Assembly: GCA_050942995.1 (NCBI GenBank)
Contig: JBMNOI010000032.1
Coordinates: 1 to 33,305 of the forward strand
Reading direction: 5' to 3'
DNA: 33,305 nt
Source of the DNA: JBMNOI01 sp050942995
Lineage (GTDB): Bacteria > Chloroflexota > Anaerolineae > UBA1429
The position numbers and the translations under genes are program-made. The notes below the pieces were generated by a model. That model made no database searches and was not told the DNA's origin. It was given only the letters and a program-made list of their open reading frames with translations. This document shows, piece by piece, positions 24,236 to 32,051 of the stretch (position 1 is the stretch's first letter; every line of letters begins with the position of its first letter).

Positions 24236-26212
24236 TCAGCCGCCGCCCTTGACCGCTCCGGCGGTGAGGCCGGCGACCATAAATCGCTGGCCCAGCGAGT
24301 ACAGAGTCAACACCGGCACCGCCATGATCAACGCAGCGGCGCACAATTCACCCCAGGGGAGAACATCGCCGATGATCATCTGGGCCAACCCCACAGGGAT
24401 CGTCATGCGATTCTCGCTGGAGATCATCACATAGGCAAAGAGGAACTCGCTCCATGCCTGGGTGACGCCAAAGAGCGCCACAGCCAGAAGAGCCGGCTTG
24501 GTCAGCGGCAATACGACGCGGAAAAAGGTTTGGAAGCGGTTACAGCCGTCGATCAGGGCGGCTGCCTCCAATTCCTCCGGAATAGAGGAGTAGTACCCCA
24601 TCATCAGCCAGATGGCAAAGGGCAGGCTAAAGGTGGGATAGGAAAGGATCAGAGAGAAAAGCGAGTTGGTCAGCCCCAGCCGGGTAAAGAGCTGATAGAT
24701 GGGAATCAGCATCATAATGCCCGGCATGAGATAGGCCACCAGCACCGTGCGCGAAAACGTGCCCGCTCCCTTCCAACGCAATCGCGTCAGAGCATAGGCG
24801 CTGAGCGACGCGATGATGGTAGAGAGCAACGGCGTGACGCTGGCGATGGTCACCGTATTGCGCAACCATACCATAAAGTTGCGCCGGGGTCCCAGCAGGC
24901 GAACCAGCTGCTCCAACGACCAGGGATTGGGCCAGTAGACACTCTCGAATCGAGTGATCTGCAACTCGGTTTTGAACGCTGTGACAATGACCCAGTAAAA
25001 GGGCAGCAGCTCGAACAACAATAGCAGGACCAGCGTGCCGATGGGCAGGATGCTGTAGGTCCAGTGGGTGCGTTTGCGCATGCGACGCCGGGCCGCGCCA
25101 ATTCTGCCGATCAGCCCGCCGACGGCACTGAACAGTCGCTCGACCAGATCGTTGATCAGCCAGAAGAGGCCGATGAGCAGACGCAGAGCCATTTTAAAGG
25201 GCCAGGCCAGCAAGACAAGGGTCTGCGTGATAGGACCCTGCTCTTTGCTGCTCTGCTCCTCATACAGGCGCCGCCCCGACATCATATATCGTCCCAGAAT
25301 GATGATAAAGATACCCAGGACGGGCGCCATCGTCATCGAGACGGCAATGCCGGGGCCATACCGCAGGCCTCCAATGGCGTAATTATACGCCAGGATCGAA
25401 TACACCTTGGTGGCGTCCATGGGACCGCCACCGGTCATGAGAAAGATCAGGCCAAAGGTATTAAAGGTCCAGATGGTCGAGAGCAACGTCACCACGATGA
25501 CGACATAGCGAACGCCCGGCAGGGTCACATGCAAGAACTGCCGCCACGCCGTCGCGCCGTCGATGACCGCTGCTTCGTACAACTCCTGGTCGATGGCCTT
25601 GAGCCCGGCCAGCAGGTTGATGGTAAAGAACGGGATGCCCTGCCACAGGTTCACCATGATGACGCTGGGCAGAGCCGTGTTCACACCGGTAAGGAATGGG
25701 AACGGGCGGGTGATGAACCCCAAATCGATGAGGGCACGGTTCACACCGCCATAGAGCGGATCAAGCAGGCTGCGCCACGTGATAGCGCGCACCACATCCG
25801 GCATGATCCATGGCAACAGCACCATTCCCGTCCACAAGCTGGCTTTGGTGCCGAGCCGATTCAGCAGAATGGCTGCCAGCAATCCCACAAAGAACTTGAC
25901 CGTCACCGATGCGATGGTGAACTGGGCGGTGACGAGCACCGAGCGCCGGAAGAACATATCCGTCCAGAGGTTGATATAGTTCGTCAGGCCGACGAAAGGG
26001 CCGATCTGATGGGTGGTGGTGTTGGTAAAGCTGATATACAGAGCCCGCATAAAGGGGTAGGCGATGAGCCCTCCCATAAGGATAATGGTAGGCGCCATGA
26101 ACACATAGGCGACGCCCCAATCCCGCCCCAGAACCCCCTGCAGGCGCCTGCTCAGCGTGGGGCGGGCCATCGAGAGGGTGATGGGCTTGACGACAGGCAC
26201 AGTCCCAGACAT
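24236..26212 (-). CDS. Fused sugar ABC transporter permease (MalF-like plus MalG-like in one chain)
   Basis: 658-aa membrane protein holding both transmembrane subunits of a carbohydrate ABC importer. Residues about 30-315 are the MalF-like half, with an EAA loop at about 213-232 (YEAAVIDGATAWRQFLHVTLP). Residues about 385-650 are the MalG-like half, with a second EAA loop at about 548-569 (LEAAALIDGCNRFQTFFRVV...). Each EAA loop docks on one ATPase subunit. Between them, about 320-382, is a hydrophobic linker (TQTLVLLAWPFK, LLIGLFWLINDLVERL) ending in a basic RRRMRKR run. Both halves normally have cytoplasmic ends, so the fusion needs no topology change. ATG 26212 follows AGGAGG by 9 nt. It lies 229 bp after the substrate-binding protein gene. 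No ATPase gene is nearby, so a shared MsmK/UgpC-type ATPase elsewhere is expected. Confidence 0.93.
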   Translation of the reverse strand: MSGTVPVVKPITLSMARPTLSRRLQGVLGRDWGVAYVFMAPTIILMGGLIAYPFMRALYISFTNTTTHQIGPFVGLTNYINLWTDMFFRRSVLVTAQFTIASVTVKFFVGLLAAILLNRLGTKASLWTGMVLLPWIMPDVVRAITWRSLLDPLYGGVNRALIDLGFITRPFPFLTGVNTALPSVIMVNLWQGIPFFTINLLAGLKAIDQELYEAAVIDGATAWRQFLHVTLPGVRYVVIVVTLLSTIWTFNTFGLIFLMTGGGPMDATKVYSILAYNYAIGGLRYGPGIAVSMTMAPVLGIFIIILGRYMMSGRRLYEEQSSKEQGPITQTLVLLAWPFKMALRLLIGLFWLINDLVERLFSAVGGLIGRIGAARRRMRKRTHWTYSILPIGTLVLLLLFELLPFYWVIVTAFKTELQITRFESVYWPNPWSLEQLVRLLGPRRNFMVWLRNTVTIASVTPLLSTIIASLSAYALTRLRWKGAGTFSRTVLVAYLMPGIMMLIPIYQLFTRLGLTNSLFSLILSYPTFSLPFAIWLMMGYYSSIPEELEAAALIDGCNRFQTFFRVVLPLTKPALLAVALFGVTQAWSEFLFAYVMISSENRMTIPVGLAQMIIGDVLPWGELCAAALIMAVPVLTLYSLGQRFMVAGLTAGAVKGGG

Positions 26213-26304
26213 TCGATTATGCCTCCTGTGATACCCCGGAGACGTCCACTCGATATCAGGGGACGTCGACCAGAGTCGGCAAGATAGATCGATAAGAGGT
26301 CGAA

Positions 26305-26344
26305 GGCGACCCCGGCATCGTGCGCATGTCATGCCGGGATCGCC
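26305..26344 (-). repeat. Stable hairpin between binding-protein and permease genes
   Basis: GGCGACCCCGGCAT and ATGCCGGGATCGCC pair over 14 positions with one mismatch and a 12-nt loop, about 100 nt past the binding-protein stop and 93 nt before the permease start. By analogy with the malE-malF spacer, it may protect or trim the upstream mRNA so that the receptor outnumbers the permease. Confidence 0.5.
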
Positions 26345-26441
26345 ATCCCTCTCAGGAGCCGATCCCTTTTACAAAACGATGATACTGATGCGCGGTAGCG
26401 TCCTGTGTTAACGACCTCCGGCTCACAGGGCTCGGCCTGTA

Positions 26442-27929
26442 CTATTCCCTTTCTCCGGGCAGGCCAAACTCTTTAAAGATCGCCACATAGCGCTCATGGC
26501 ATGTCTTGACGGCATCGGCCACAGGGGTGCCGCGCAGGATATCGGATACCATATCGTTCAGGATGCGCGCCGAGTCGGCCGCAGCCATGGCCGGGTTGTG
26601 TGCCGGCCCGGGATAGGTGCCGGGAAGAATCGTGCCCTGGGGCGACATGGCCACCGGCTTCTGCTCCATAGCCGTCTGGTTGGTAGGGATATACTTGGAC
26701 TCGTCCCACAACCTCTCATACACCGGCAGAGCAAAGGCAGGCGCATTGGAGAAGATGCCGTCCATGCTTTCGACCGAGAGCAAGAAGTGGCGCATGGTCT
26801 CCCTGGCCGCCTCGGGGTTGCGGGCGCCCTTGAAGAGCATCATATTGTTGCTTCCAAGGCTGTTGAACTCGAGATTCACCGGGCCACCCGCAGGCGGATG
26901 GAAACCCACGTCGGGGACGATGGGGTTACCGTCGAGGATGGCCTTGCCATACATGGTGCCGCCGTTCTGGGTATAGGCCAGTTTACCGGCCAGGAACACC
27001 TCGTTGTTGGTGGGGTCGGTCCAGGCCAGCACACCCGGAGGCAGCATGGGCTCCCACTTTTCCTCCATGTAGATGCGGGTCATCCAGGTCATGGCTTCGA
27101 CCATCTCTTCCGAGTCGATGGTGACATAGTCACCCGTCTCGTCCTGGATATAGGCGCCCCAGCCATGCGTAACACGGTTGCGGAACCAGTTACCGTCGTT
27201 ACTGGCGTTGATGGTCACACCCCAGCCATAGAGCTCGTTCGCAGGATCCGAGACCTCTAGGCAGGCCTCCCACAGATCGGTGTAGAGGCGAATTTTCTGG
27301 ATATCGATCCCTTTGGCCTCAAAGACCGAGCGAAGGAACCAGCCACCGTCTGAGCGGGCAAAGTAGGGCACCGCCCACCATTGGCCGTCCATGGTATAGT
27401 CGAGTTCGGCGCGAGGTGAGGGGTTGCCCCATCTCTCGATGCACTCCTCCACGATGTCGCTCACCGGGTCGAGCACCGAAAGGCGCCGCAGGTTGGTGAT
27501 ACCGCTATCATGCATGAGCAAGTCCGCGGGCGTGCCTGCGGCGGCGGCGGCGGCCAGCTTTTCCTGGAAGGGGCTGCCGGCGGTATAGCCCGCCTCGTAC
27601 GAGACATCCAGCGGCCAGCCCTGCTCCTTACAGAAACGCGTCAGCTCCTGACGCCACCAATCGTTCATGTCCGGGAAAAAGTCTTGCTTCTGAAGTACCC
27701 AGAAGGAGCCCTGGATCTGTATATCGGGCGCCTTGACTACTTCGACGGTCTGTATGACGACCTTTTCCACTTCCTTTTCGATCTCAACGGTGACGGCCTT
27801 TTCGACCTCGACGACCTTTTCGACCTCGATGACCTTAGGCTGGCAGGCAGCAGCGACAATGAGCCCCGCGCCTGCTCCGGCAGCCTGCAGCAATTTGCGA
27901 CGCGTTACCAGCTTGTCAAACCCGGCCAT
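26442..27929 (-). CDS. Sugar ABC transporter substrate-binding lipoprotein
   Basis: 495-aa extracytoplasmic receptor of the carbohydrate uptake family 1 (MalE/UgpB) type. The N-terminus has a Tat-like motif (TRRKLLQ, residues 9-15), a hydrophobic stretch and a lipobox ending at Cys29 (VAAACQP). Then comes a Val/Glu/Lys tract from about 33 to 66, a likely extended spacer from the membrane. The binding domain follows: AAAAAAGTPADLLMHDSG, MDGQWWAVPYFARSDGGWF, YGWGVTIN, LAGKLAYTQNGGTMYGK and SLGSNNMMLFKGARNPEAA. Start ATG 27929 has AGGAGG 9 nt upstream. It is first in the uptake unit, with the fused permease after it. Expression is probably from the strong promoter at about 28.54 kb. The sugar bound is unknown; many aromatic residues fit an oligosaccharide. 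Confidence 0.94.
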   Translation of the reverse strand: MAGFDKLVTRRKLLQAAGAGAGLIVAAACQPKVIEVEKVVEVEKAVTVEIEKEVEKVVIQTVEVVKAPDIQIQGSFWVLQKQDFFPDMNDWWRQELTRFCKEQGWPLDVSYEAGYTAGSPFQEKLAAAAAAGTPADLLMHDSGITNLRRLSVLDPVSDIVEECIERWGNPSPRAELDYTMDGQWWAVPYFARSDGGWFLRSVFEAKGIDIQKIRLYTDLWEACLEVSDPANELYGWGVTINASNDGNWFRNRVTHGWGAYIQDETGDYVTIDSEEMVEAMTWMTRIYMEEKWEPMLPPGVLAWTDPTNNEVFLAGKLAYTQNGGTMYGKAILDGNPIVPDVGFHPPAGGPVNLEFNSLGSNNMMLFKGARNPEAARETMRHFLLSVESMDGIFSNAPAFALPVYERLWDESKYIPTNQTAMEQKPVAMSPQGTILPGTYPGPAHNPAMAAADSARILNDMVSDILRGTPVADAVKTCHERYVAIFKEFGLPGERE

Positions 27930-28516
27930 GTGTTCTTTCCTCCTGTTGTGGTCGCTACGATCTTTGGGCCAGCGGACAGGGAAACCGGGCATTCGGAATG
28001 AGTTGGGGGTGCGTCATACCTCCTTATAGAGCAACACCGGATGAATAATGGCTACCGGATCAACCGCTCGACCGGGGATCGACCGGGCGAGAACGGCCAT
28101 GAGATGAGTCAAAAAGCCCGAGATGGAGCCAGAGGCGCTGCAGGGAGATACGAAAAAGACCGTCTGTGATGTGCGTAGGGATAACCAAAGGGTCGTCGAA
28201 ACGAGAGGAACAGGCAAAGCCCGAGGGATTCGGGCGAGAGATCGTCACACACCGATTCGGAAAAAGATGCAGAGCCCATACCGTAGCCGTGACACGGATC
28301 CATCGCTCTTTGCTCCTGGCGGGGGGGCAAAGACCTCTTGGGTCGCGAACGAGCAGAGTCCGATGGGCGCCCTGCCCCCGTGCAGAGACGCTTTCGTTGA
28401 CAAAGACTCACTCGCAGCCGATGGTAATCGTGACCGGACATATGAAACACCGAGGCTCTGCTTATGTGGCGCCGACGGACACGAGGGCCATGACCGCCGA
28501 TCGTGCCACAGGAGCA
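27930..28516 (-). other. Long untranslated leader of the binding-protein gene
   Basis: About 590 nt between the predicted transcription start near 28520 and the ATG at 27929, with no convincing gene on either strand. Structures seen are TCTTTGC/GCAAAGA (28307-28333, 7 bp) and GCCCGA/TCGGGC (28219-28235, 6 bp, 5-nt loop), plus G-rich runs. No known riboswitch class was recognised. Confidence 0.4.
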
Positions 28517-28556
28517 GTATAAACTTATTATACGGTATAGATAAAGGGGGTGTCAA
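28517..28556 (-). promoter_or_regulatory. Near-consensus promoter with operator-like palindrome (binding-protein operon)
   Basis: On the minus strand TTGACA (28556-28551), an 18-bp spacer and TATAAT (28532-28527): both boxes are perfect. The -10 box overlaps GTATAA-N5-TTATAC (28517-28533), a palindrome well placed for a repressor. This is the only strong promoter upstream of the sugar-uptake genes, and it implies induction by loss of repression. Confidence 0.7.
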
Positions 28557-28590
28557 GAGGTAAAAAAGCCCGGATAACCGCCAAAAGTCT

Positions 28591-28649
28591 GGCTCACCTT
28601 CAAGGTAGCGAATGTAATTCACCGGGCAGGGACCTTTGAAAGGTGAGCC
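28591..28649. repeat. Long imperfect inverted repeat in the intergenic region
   Basis: GGCTCACCTT (28591-28600) and AAGGTGAGCC (28640-28649) are exact 10-bp complements. Inner CAA-GGT and ACC-T-TTG add six more pairs with small bulges, leaving a 25-nt loop. It lies between the divergent promoters of the binding-protein unit and the SnoaL-like gene. It could be an RNA hairpin, a terminator or a small mobile-repeat unit; only one copy is seen here. Confidence 0.45.
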
Positions 28650-28684
28650 GAACCATGACGCAACCCTGCCATGATCGAGAAATC

Positions 28685-28714
28685 TTGACGGCGACCGGCC
28701 TTTGGCGTTATGCT
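28685..28714 (+). promoter_or_regulatory. Candidate promoter for the SnoaL-like gene
   Basis: TTGACG (28685-28690), an 18-bp spacer and TATGCT (28709-28714). It predicts a start near 28721 and a leader of about 60 nt containing the small palindrome GACAG-CAA-CTGTC (28745-28757). Confidence 0.4.
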
Positions 28715-28781
28715 GATTATGTGAACTGTCCTGAATGGGTGATGTGACAGCAACTGTCGTTGTGCTGAAAGGAGAGTCACC

Positions 28782-29209
28782 ATGCATCAGGATAACAAAA
28801 GGGTAATCGAGCGGCTTATCGACAGCGTCAATTCGGGCGATCTGGCGATTATCGATGATCTGATCGCCCCCGATTGTATCTACCGCTCACCGGGCTATCC
28901 CGAGTATCATGGCCCTGAAGGGTTCAGGGATCGGGTGCAAAGCGTTCGCAGCGCGTTTCCCGATATCCATATCATCATCCAAGATATCATTGCCGAGGGC
29001 GATATCGTGATGGAACGATACACTCTCACCGGCACGCACCGGTGAGAGATACTGGGCATTGCGCCTACGGGGAAAAGGTGTCCGTCGACACCGTGGCGTC
29101 GTTAAAGCTGGCCGATGGTAAAGTGGTCGAGATATTCGAGGTCGTCGATAACCTCGACCTGCTGCAACAACTCGGAGTGATAGAAAAAGAACAGGTGTCT
29201 CAGGTCTGA
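28782..29209 (+). pseudogene. Decayed SnoaL-like (ester cyclase/NTF2-fold) gene
   Basis: The first 87 codons encode the start of a SnoaL-like NTF2-fold protein (VIERLIDSVNSGDLAIIDDL, YHGPEGFRDRVQSVRSAFPD, MERYTLTGTHR). A TGA at 29043 then interrupts it where relatives have Gly. The same frame goes on after the stop with EILGIAPTGKR. At the A4 run near 29074 the coding frame shifts: a -1 change restores VSVDTVASLKLADGKVVEIF, then VVDNLDLLQQLGVIEKEQ and a stop at 29207. So there are two lesions, one nonsense and one lost A. The intact protein would be about 142 aa, normal for the family. The ribosome-binding site (GGAG, 8 nt) is intact. Recent decay is likeliest; a sequencing error could explain the shift but not easily both. 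Confidence 0.75.
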
Positions 29210-29234
29210 TGTAGGGCATCCCGGGTAGATAGAA

Positions 29235-29263
29235 AAAGGCGGAGCGATACGTGCCCCGCCTTT
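29235..29263 (-). terminator. Terminator of the DegT-family gene
   Basis: AAAGGCGG and CCGCCTTT form an 8-bp stem with a 13-nt loop; on the minus strand it is followed by a T5 run (CCGCCTTTTTCTATC), the best intrinsic terminator in the window. It may also stop plus-strand reading from the SnoaL remnant. The 168 bp between it and the DegT stop hold nothing recognised. Confidence 0.7.
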
Positions 29264-29431
29264 GAGACCGGGATCGAATCTCGAACGACCGATCAACCAC
29301 CCCATCACCGGCCCCGCTTGCTCCATGCCGACGCTTAATGAGCAACCGGCGCTCGGAATGGCAGCCCCCACATACAGAACGTTCTATCCCGCTCCGGGTG
29401 GAGAGAGCGCGCGGCCGGGCCATCGATTCGT

Positions 29432-30688
29432 TCACCGCAAGTCGTCGAGATGGGCCATTACCTTTCGAATCCCCCGTGCCAGCAAACGAACCTGTTCGGG
29501 GCCGTTCGGCGCACGCAACGCCATCACGATACAGGTGTGAGTATCGCAGTGCTTCTGAGCGACAGGATACCGGGCAAGATCATAAGTGACCGGCTGCGCC
29601 TGCGGGCAATCCCACGGGCAGCCCCCGCCATACCCATTCTTGGCCTGGAACACCGTCATAGCCGGCAGGATAAAGCGCTGCCAGACCGTATTCGGCACTC
29701 CTTCGGCGGCCAACGCCTCGGTGATCCGATCCCGAAAGGCGGCCGGATTATGATCTCCCAGGACCGCTTCATCGAAGCGCAGCACATAGTTGTACCAGTT
29801 GTGCCGGTATCCCTCGGGTTCATACGGAAGGATCAATCCGGGCGTGCCCTCCAGCTCCTCGGTCAGCAACAAGGCGTTCTCGCGCTGTTGCGCCAGGTAG
29901 CCGTCCAGCCTGGTCAATTGCGCCCGACCAAAGGCCGCGGTGAGATCGTTGTTGCGGTACATCCATCCCAGCGCATAGACGTGGTAGTCACGCGACTCGA
30001 CGGGTGTGCGCGTCTCGCCAAAAGACCAGAGCATTTGAGCTCGTTTGAGCAATTCCTCGTCATCGGTGACGAACATGCCCCCCTCGCCAGAGCAGAGGTT
30101 CTTGTTCTGGTTAAAGGAAAAGGCGGCGCAATCTCCCAGGGTACCCGCCCTGCGGCCCCGATATTCGGCGCCGTGCGCCTGACAGGCGTCCTCGATCACC
30201 TTGAGGCCATACTTACGCGCAATGGCCAGCACCGGATCCATGTCCACCGCCAGACCGTGCAGGTGCACCACGATGATGGCTTTGGTTTTGGGCGTGATGG
30301 CCGCCTCGATCTGGTTCACATCCATGTTCATGGTGTCAAAGTCGATATCGACAAACACCGGGATGGCGTTATGCTGCAACACACAGGTCGCCGAAGACGA
30401 CCAGGTGTACGCCGGAACGATCACCTCGTCTCCGGCGCCGCAGCCACAGGCGGCCACCCCCATATGCAAAGCAGCCGTGCCCGAGTTTGTCGTAATGGCG
30501 TAACGATTCCCGTTCCACTCCGCAAACTCGCGCTGAAATGCCTCGCAATTGGGGCCAAAGGCGTGATTGCTGCCATAAAGTGAGGCCAGCACCATCTCGC
30601 GATCGATATCGTCGATGGGTGGCCACTTTTGGATTGCTCCGGGGGGAACGGCGGGTTCACCGCCCAATAGTGCCAACCTTTCGCTCAC
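29432..30688 (-). CDS. DegT/DnrJ/EryC1/StrS family PLP aminotransferase
   Basis: 418-aa fold-type I PLP enzyme of the sugar-aminotransferase family, which transfers an amino group from Glu or Gln to a keto-sugar or keto-cyclitol. The cofactor sites are visible: NSGTAALHMGVAACGCGAGDE (phosphate cup), Asp167 with Gln170/His172 (VIEDACQAHGAEY), and the Schiff-base Lys196 in AAFSFNQNKNLCSGEGGM. GWMYRNNDLTAAFGRAQL follows. LALLGGEPAVP at the N-terminus and the C-terminal CPWDCP are typical of the scyllo-inosose/AHBA-synthase-like branch, but assignment is tentative. Start GTG 30688 has GGAGG 4 nt upstream. It stands alone, with its own promoter and terminator, divergent from the LacI-family gene, which may regulate it. 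No nucleotide-sugar synthesis genes accompany it, which argues for catabolism or cyclitol metabolism. Confidence 0.9.
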   Translation of the reverse strand: MSERLALLGGEPAVPPGAIQKWPPIDDIDREMVLASLYGSNHAFGPNCEAFQREFAEWNGNRYAITTNSGTAALHMGVAACGCGAGDEVIVPAYTWSSSATCVLQHNAIPVFVDIDFDTMNMDVNQIEAAITPKTKAIIVVHLHGLAVDMDPVLAIARKYGLKVIEDACQAHGAEYRGRRAGTLGDCAAFSFNQNKNLCSGEGGMFVTDDEELLKRAQMLWSFGETRTPVESRDYHVYALGWMYRNNDLTAAFGRAQLTRLDGYLAQQRENALLLTEELEGTPGLILPYEPEGYRHNWYNYVLRFDEAVLGDHNPAAFRDRITEALAAEGVPNTVWQRFILPAMTVFQAKNGYGGGCPWDCPQAQPVTYDLARYPVAQKHCDTHTCIVMALRAPNGPEQVRLLARGIRKVMAHLDDLR

Positions 30689-30762
30689 GGATCCTCCTCA
30701 TAGATAGAGTGTCGGAATACAGATCCATCTGGACGATCGACGCCGTACAGTGCTCATTGCGC

Positions 30763-30801
30763 CGTGATCACGATTATGATCGCAGCAGGCGCCGCCGTCA
30801 A
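30763..30801 (-). promoter_or_regulatory. Promoter of the DegT gene with palindrome at the start site
   Basis: On the minus strand TTGACG (30801-30796), a 17-bp spacer and CATAAT (30778-30773), each 5 of 6 to consensus. The perfect palindrome CGTGATCACG (30763-30772) covers the expected start site and is a likely operator. Leader about 75 nt. Confidence 0.6.
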
Positions 30802-30874
30802 GGGCAAAATGCACGGCCGATCATCCCGACGTCATGTCGGGTGTGTGGCATTAATTGAATCCAGAACGGTGGAA

Positions 30875-30903
30875 TTGACAGCTTGGAGAGATAATTCGAT
30901 GAT
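30875..30903 (+). promoter_or_regulatory. Second, upstream promoter candidate for the LacI-family gene
   Basis: Perfect TTGACA (30875-30880), 17-bp spacer, GATGAT (4 of 6). Lies 46 bp upstream of the better promoter. A 6-bp hairpin CCCGAC/GTCGGG (30825-30841) is nearby. Confidence 0.35.
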
Positions 30904-30920
30904 AACAGGTATACAGGGTA

Positions 30921-30949
30921 TTGACTCTTGTGGCATAATCGCGTACAAT
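30921..30949 (+). promoter_or_regulatory. Main promoter of the LacI-family gene
   Basis: TTGACT (30921-30926), an optimal 17-bp spacer and TACAAT (30944-30949), each 5 of 6 to consensus. Start expected at about 30956, directly on the operator that follows. Confidence 0.65.
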
Positions 30950-30955
30950 GGGCTA

Positions 30956-30969
30956 TGAAAGCGCTTACA
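30956..30969. promoter_or_regulatory. LacI/cre-type operator (likely autoregulatory)
   Basis: TGAAAGCGCTTACA fits the LacI/CcpA-family consensus TGWNANCGNTNWCA at every defined position. Its AAGCGCTT core is a perfect palindrome with the central CG these repressors need, and flanking CTATG/CATAG extends the symmetry to 20 bp. It covers the predicted start site, so binding should block transcription of the repressor gene. Confidence 0.7.
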
Positions 30970-30986
30970 TAGTGGGATGGTGGAGG

Positions 30987-32024
30987 ATGCCTGCGACGAT
31001 CTATGACGTGGCCAAGCGCGCCGGGGTATCTATCGCAACAGTATCACGCGTGTTGAACGAAAGCGCCAGAGTCAAAAAAGAGACACGCGCTCAGGTGCTG
31101 GAAGCCATCGAAGCTCTGGGCTATCAACCCAAGGCAGCCGCCCGCGGACTGGCTACGAATCGTACCGAAGTCATCGGAATAGTGTTCCCCAATGTCGCCG
31201 GCCCCTTTTTTACCGAGATCGTGCGAGGGGTGCAGCGCGAGGCCCGCAAGTACAGCTATCACCTGCTCATCTATTCCGTCGATCGCCGTGAGCGCAGCGA
31301 TCGACTCATGCGCGTGCTTACGAACCGCGTGGACGGACTGATCGTCACCTCTCTCTCTGTCGAGCGTCGCCATGTCGCCGACCTGCTGGAACGTGAGATC
31401 CCATTCGTCATAACGGGCTGGCAACCTGACGCAGACCGGGTGAATTCGGTATTGCCGGACAACCGTCAGGGCGTTCGCCTGATGGTCGATCACCTCGTCG
31501 CTCATGGCTATCAGCGGATTGGATTGATCGCCGGGCCGCGGAATATGCGCCATGGTCGAGAGCGATATTCCGCCTATCGCGAAGCCATCCGTACACACGG
31601 GCTGCGGTGGGATTCAAGATATGTTGTACGAGGAGATTTCGAGGCCGAGAGCGGCCGACGGGCGATGCAGGAGCTTCTCGCCCTGCCCAAGCCGCCTGAT
31701 GTCGTATTCGCCTGTTCGGACCTCATGGCCATTGGCGCGATCCAGACGATACAAAGCCATGGGCTGAGCGTGCCGGACGATATCGCCGTCGTGGGATTCG
31801 ATGACATCGAGCAGGCAGCGCGGGCCAACCCGCCGTTGACGACGATAAGACAGGCGATCAATGAGATGGGCGTTGAAGCCGTTCGACTGCTCATGCAGTG
31901 CATCAACGATCCACAACGCACGCCCGAGACGATTGTATTGCCGACTTCACTGGTGATTCGCCGCTCATGTGGATGCACGCCGGAAGGCCTGCCCCAGAAT
32001 TCGGTATCGGCCCGCCCATCCTAG
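30987..32024 (+). CDS. LacI-family transcriptional regulator
   Basis: 345-aa repressor. The HTH is at residues 4-23 (IYDVAKRAGVSIATVSRVLN), followed by the hinge helix region (YQPKAAARGLATNRTEVIG), which contacts the minor groove at the operator's central CG. The periplasmic-binding-like effector domain fills the rest (IVFPNVAGPFFTEIVRGVQ, DNRQGVRLMVDHLVAHGYQRIGLIAG, FACSDLMAIGAIQTIQ, VVGFDDIEQA, LTTIRQ). The Cys-Gly-Cys near the end (RRSCGC) is typical of the family. ATG 30987 directly abuts GGAGG, an unusually short spacing; I keep it because the HTH begins at once. The true start could be an upstream GTG at 30972. Effector probably a sugar, by family. Likely targets are its own gene and the divergent DegT gene, perhaps also neighbouring sugar genes. 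Confidence 0.95.
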   Translation: MPATIYDVAKRAGVSIATVSRVLNESARVKKETRAQVLEAIEALGYQPKAAARGLATNRTEVIGIVFPNVAGPFFTEIVRGVQREARKYSYHLLIYSVDRRERSDRLMRVLTNRVDGLIVTSLSVERRHVADLLEREIPFVITGWQPDADRVNSVLPDNRQGVRLMVDHLVAHGYQRIGLIAGPRNMRHGRERYSAYREAIRTHGLRWDSRYVVRGDFEAESGRRAMQELLALPKPPDVVFACSDLMAIGAIQTIQSHGLSVPDDIAVVGFDDIEQAARANPPLTTIRQAINEMGVEAVRLLMQCINDPQRTPETIVLPTSLVIRRSCGCTPEGLPQNSVSARPS

Positions 32025-32051
32025 ATCGTGCCTGCAAAACAAGCCGTCGAC

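Noticed and set aside
28123..28563. 146-codon plus-strand frame in the leader region
   Set aside because: Low-complexity Arg/Asp-rich product, no convincing start signal, and opposite to the predicted transcript.
28245..28787. 180-codon minus-strand frame across the uptake promoter
   Set aside because: It spans the promoter, the operator palindrome and the inverted repeat, has random-like composition and no family.
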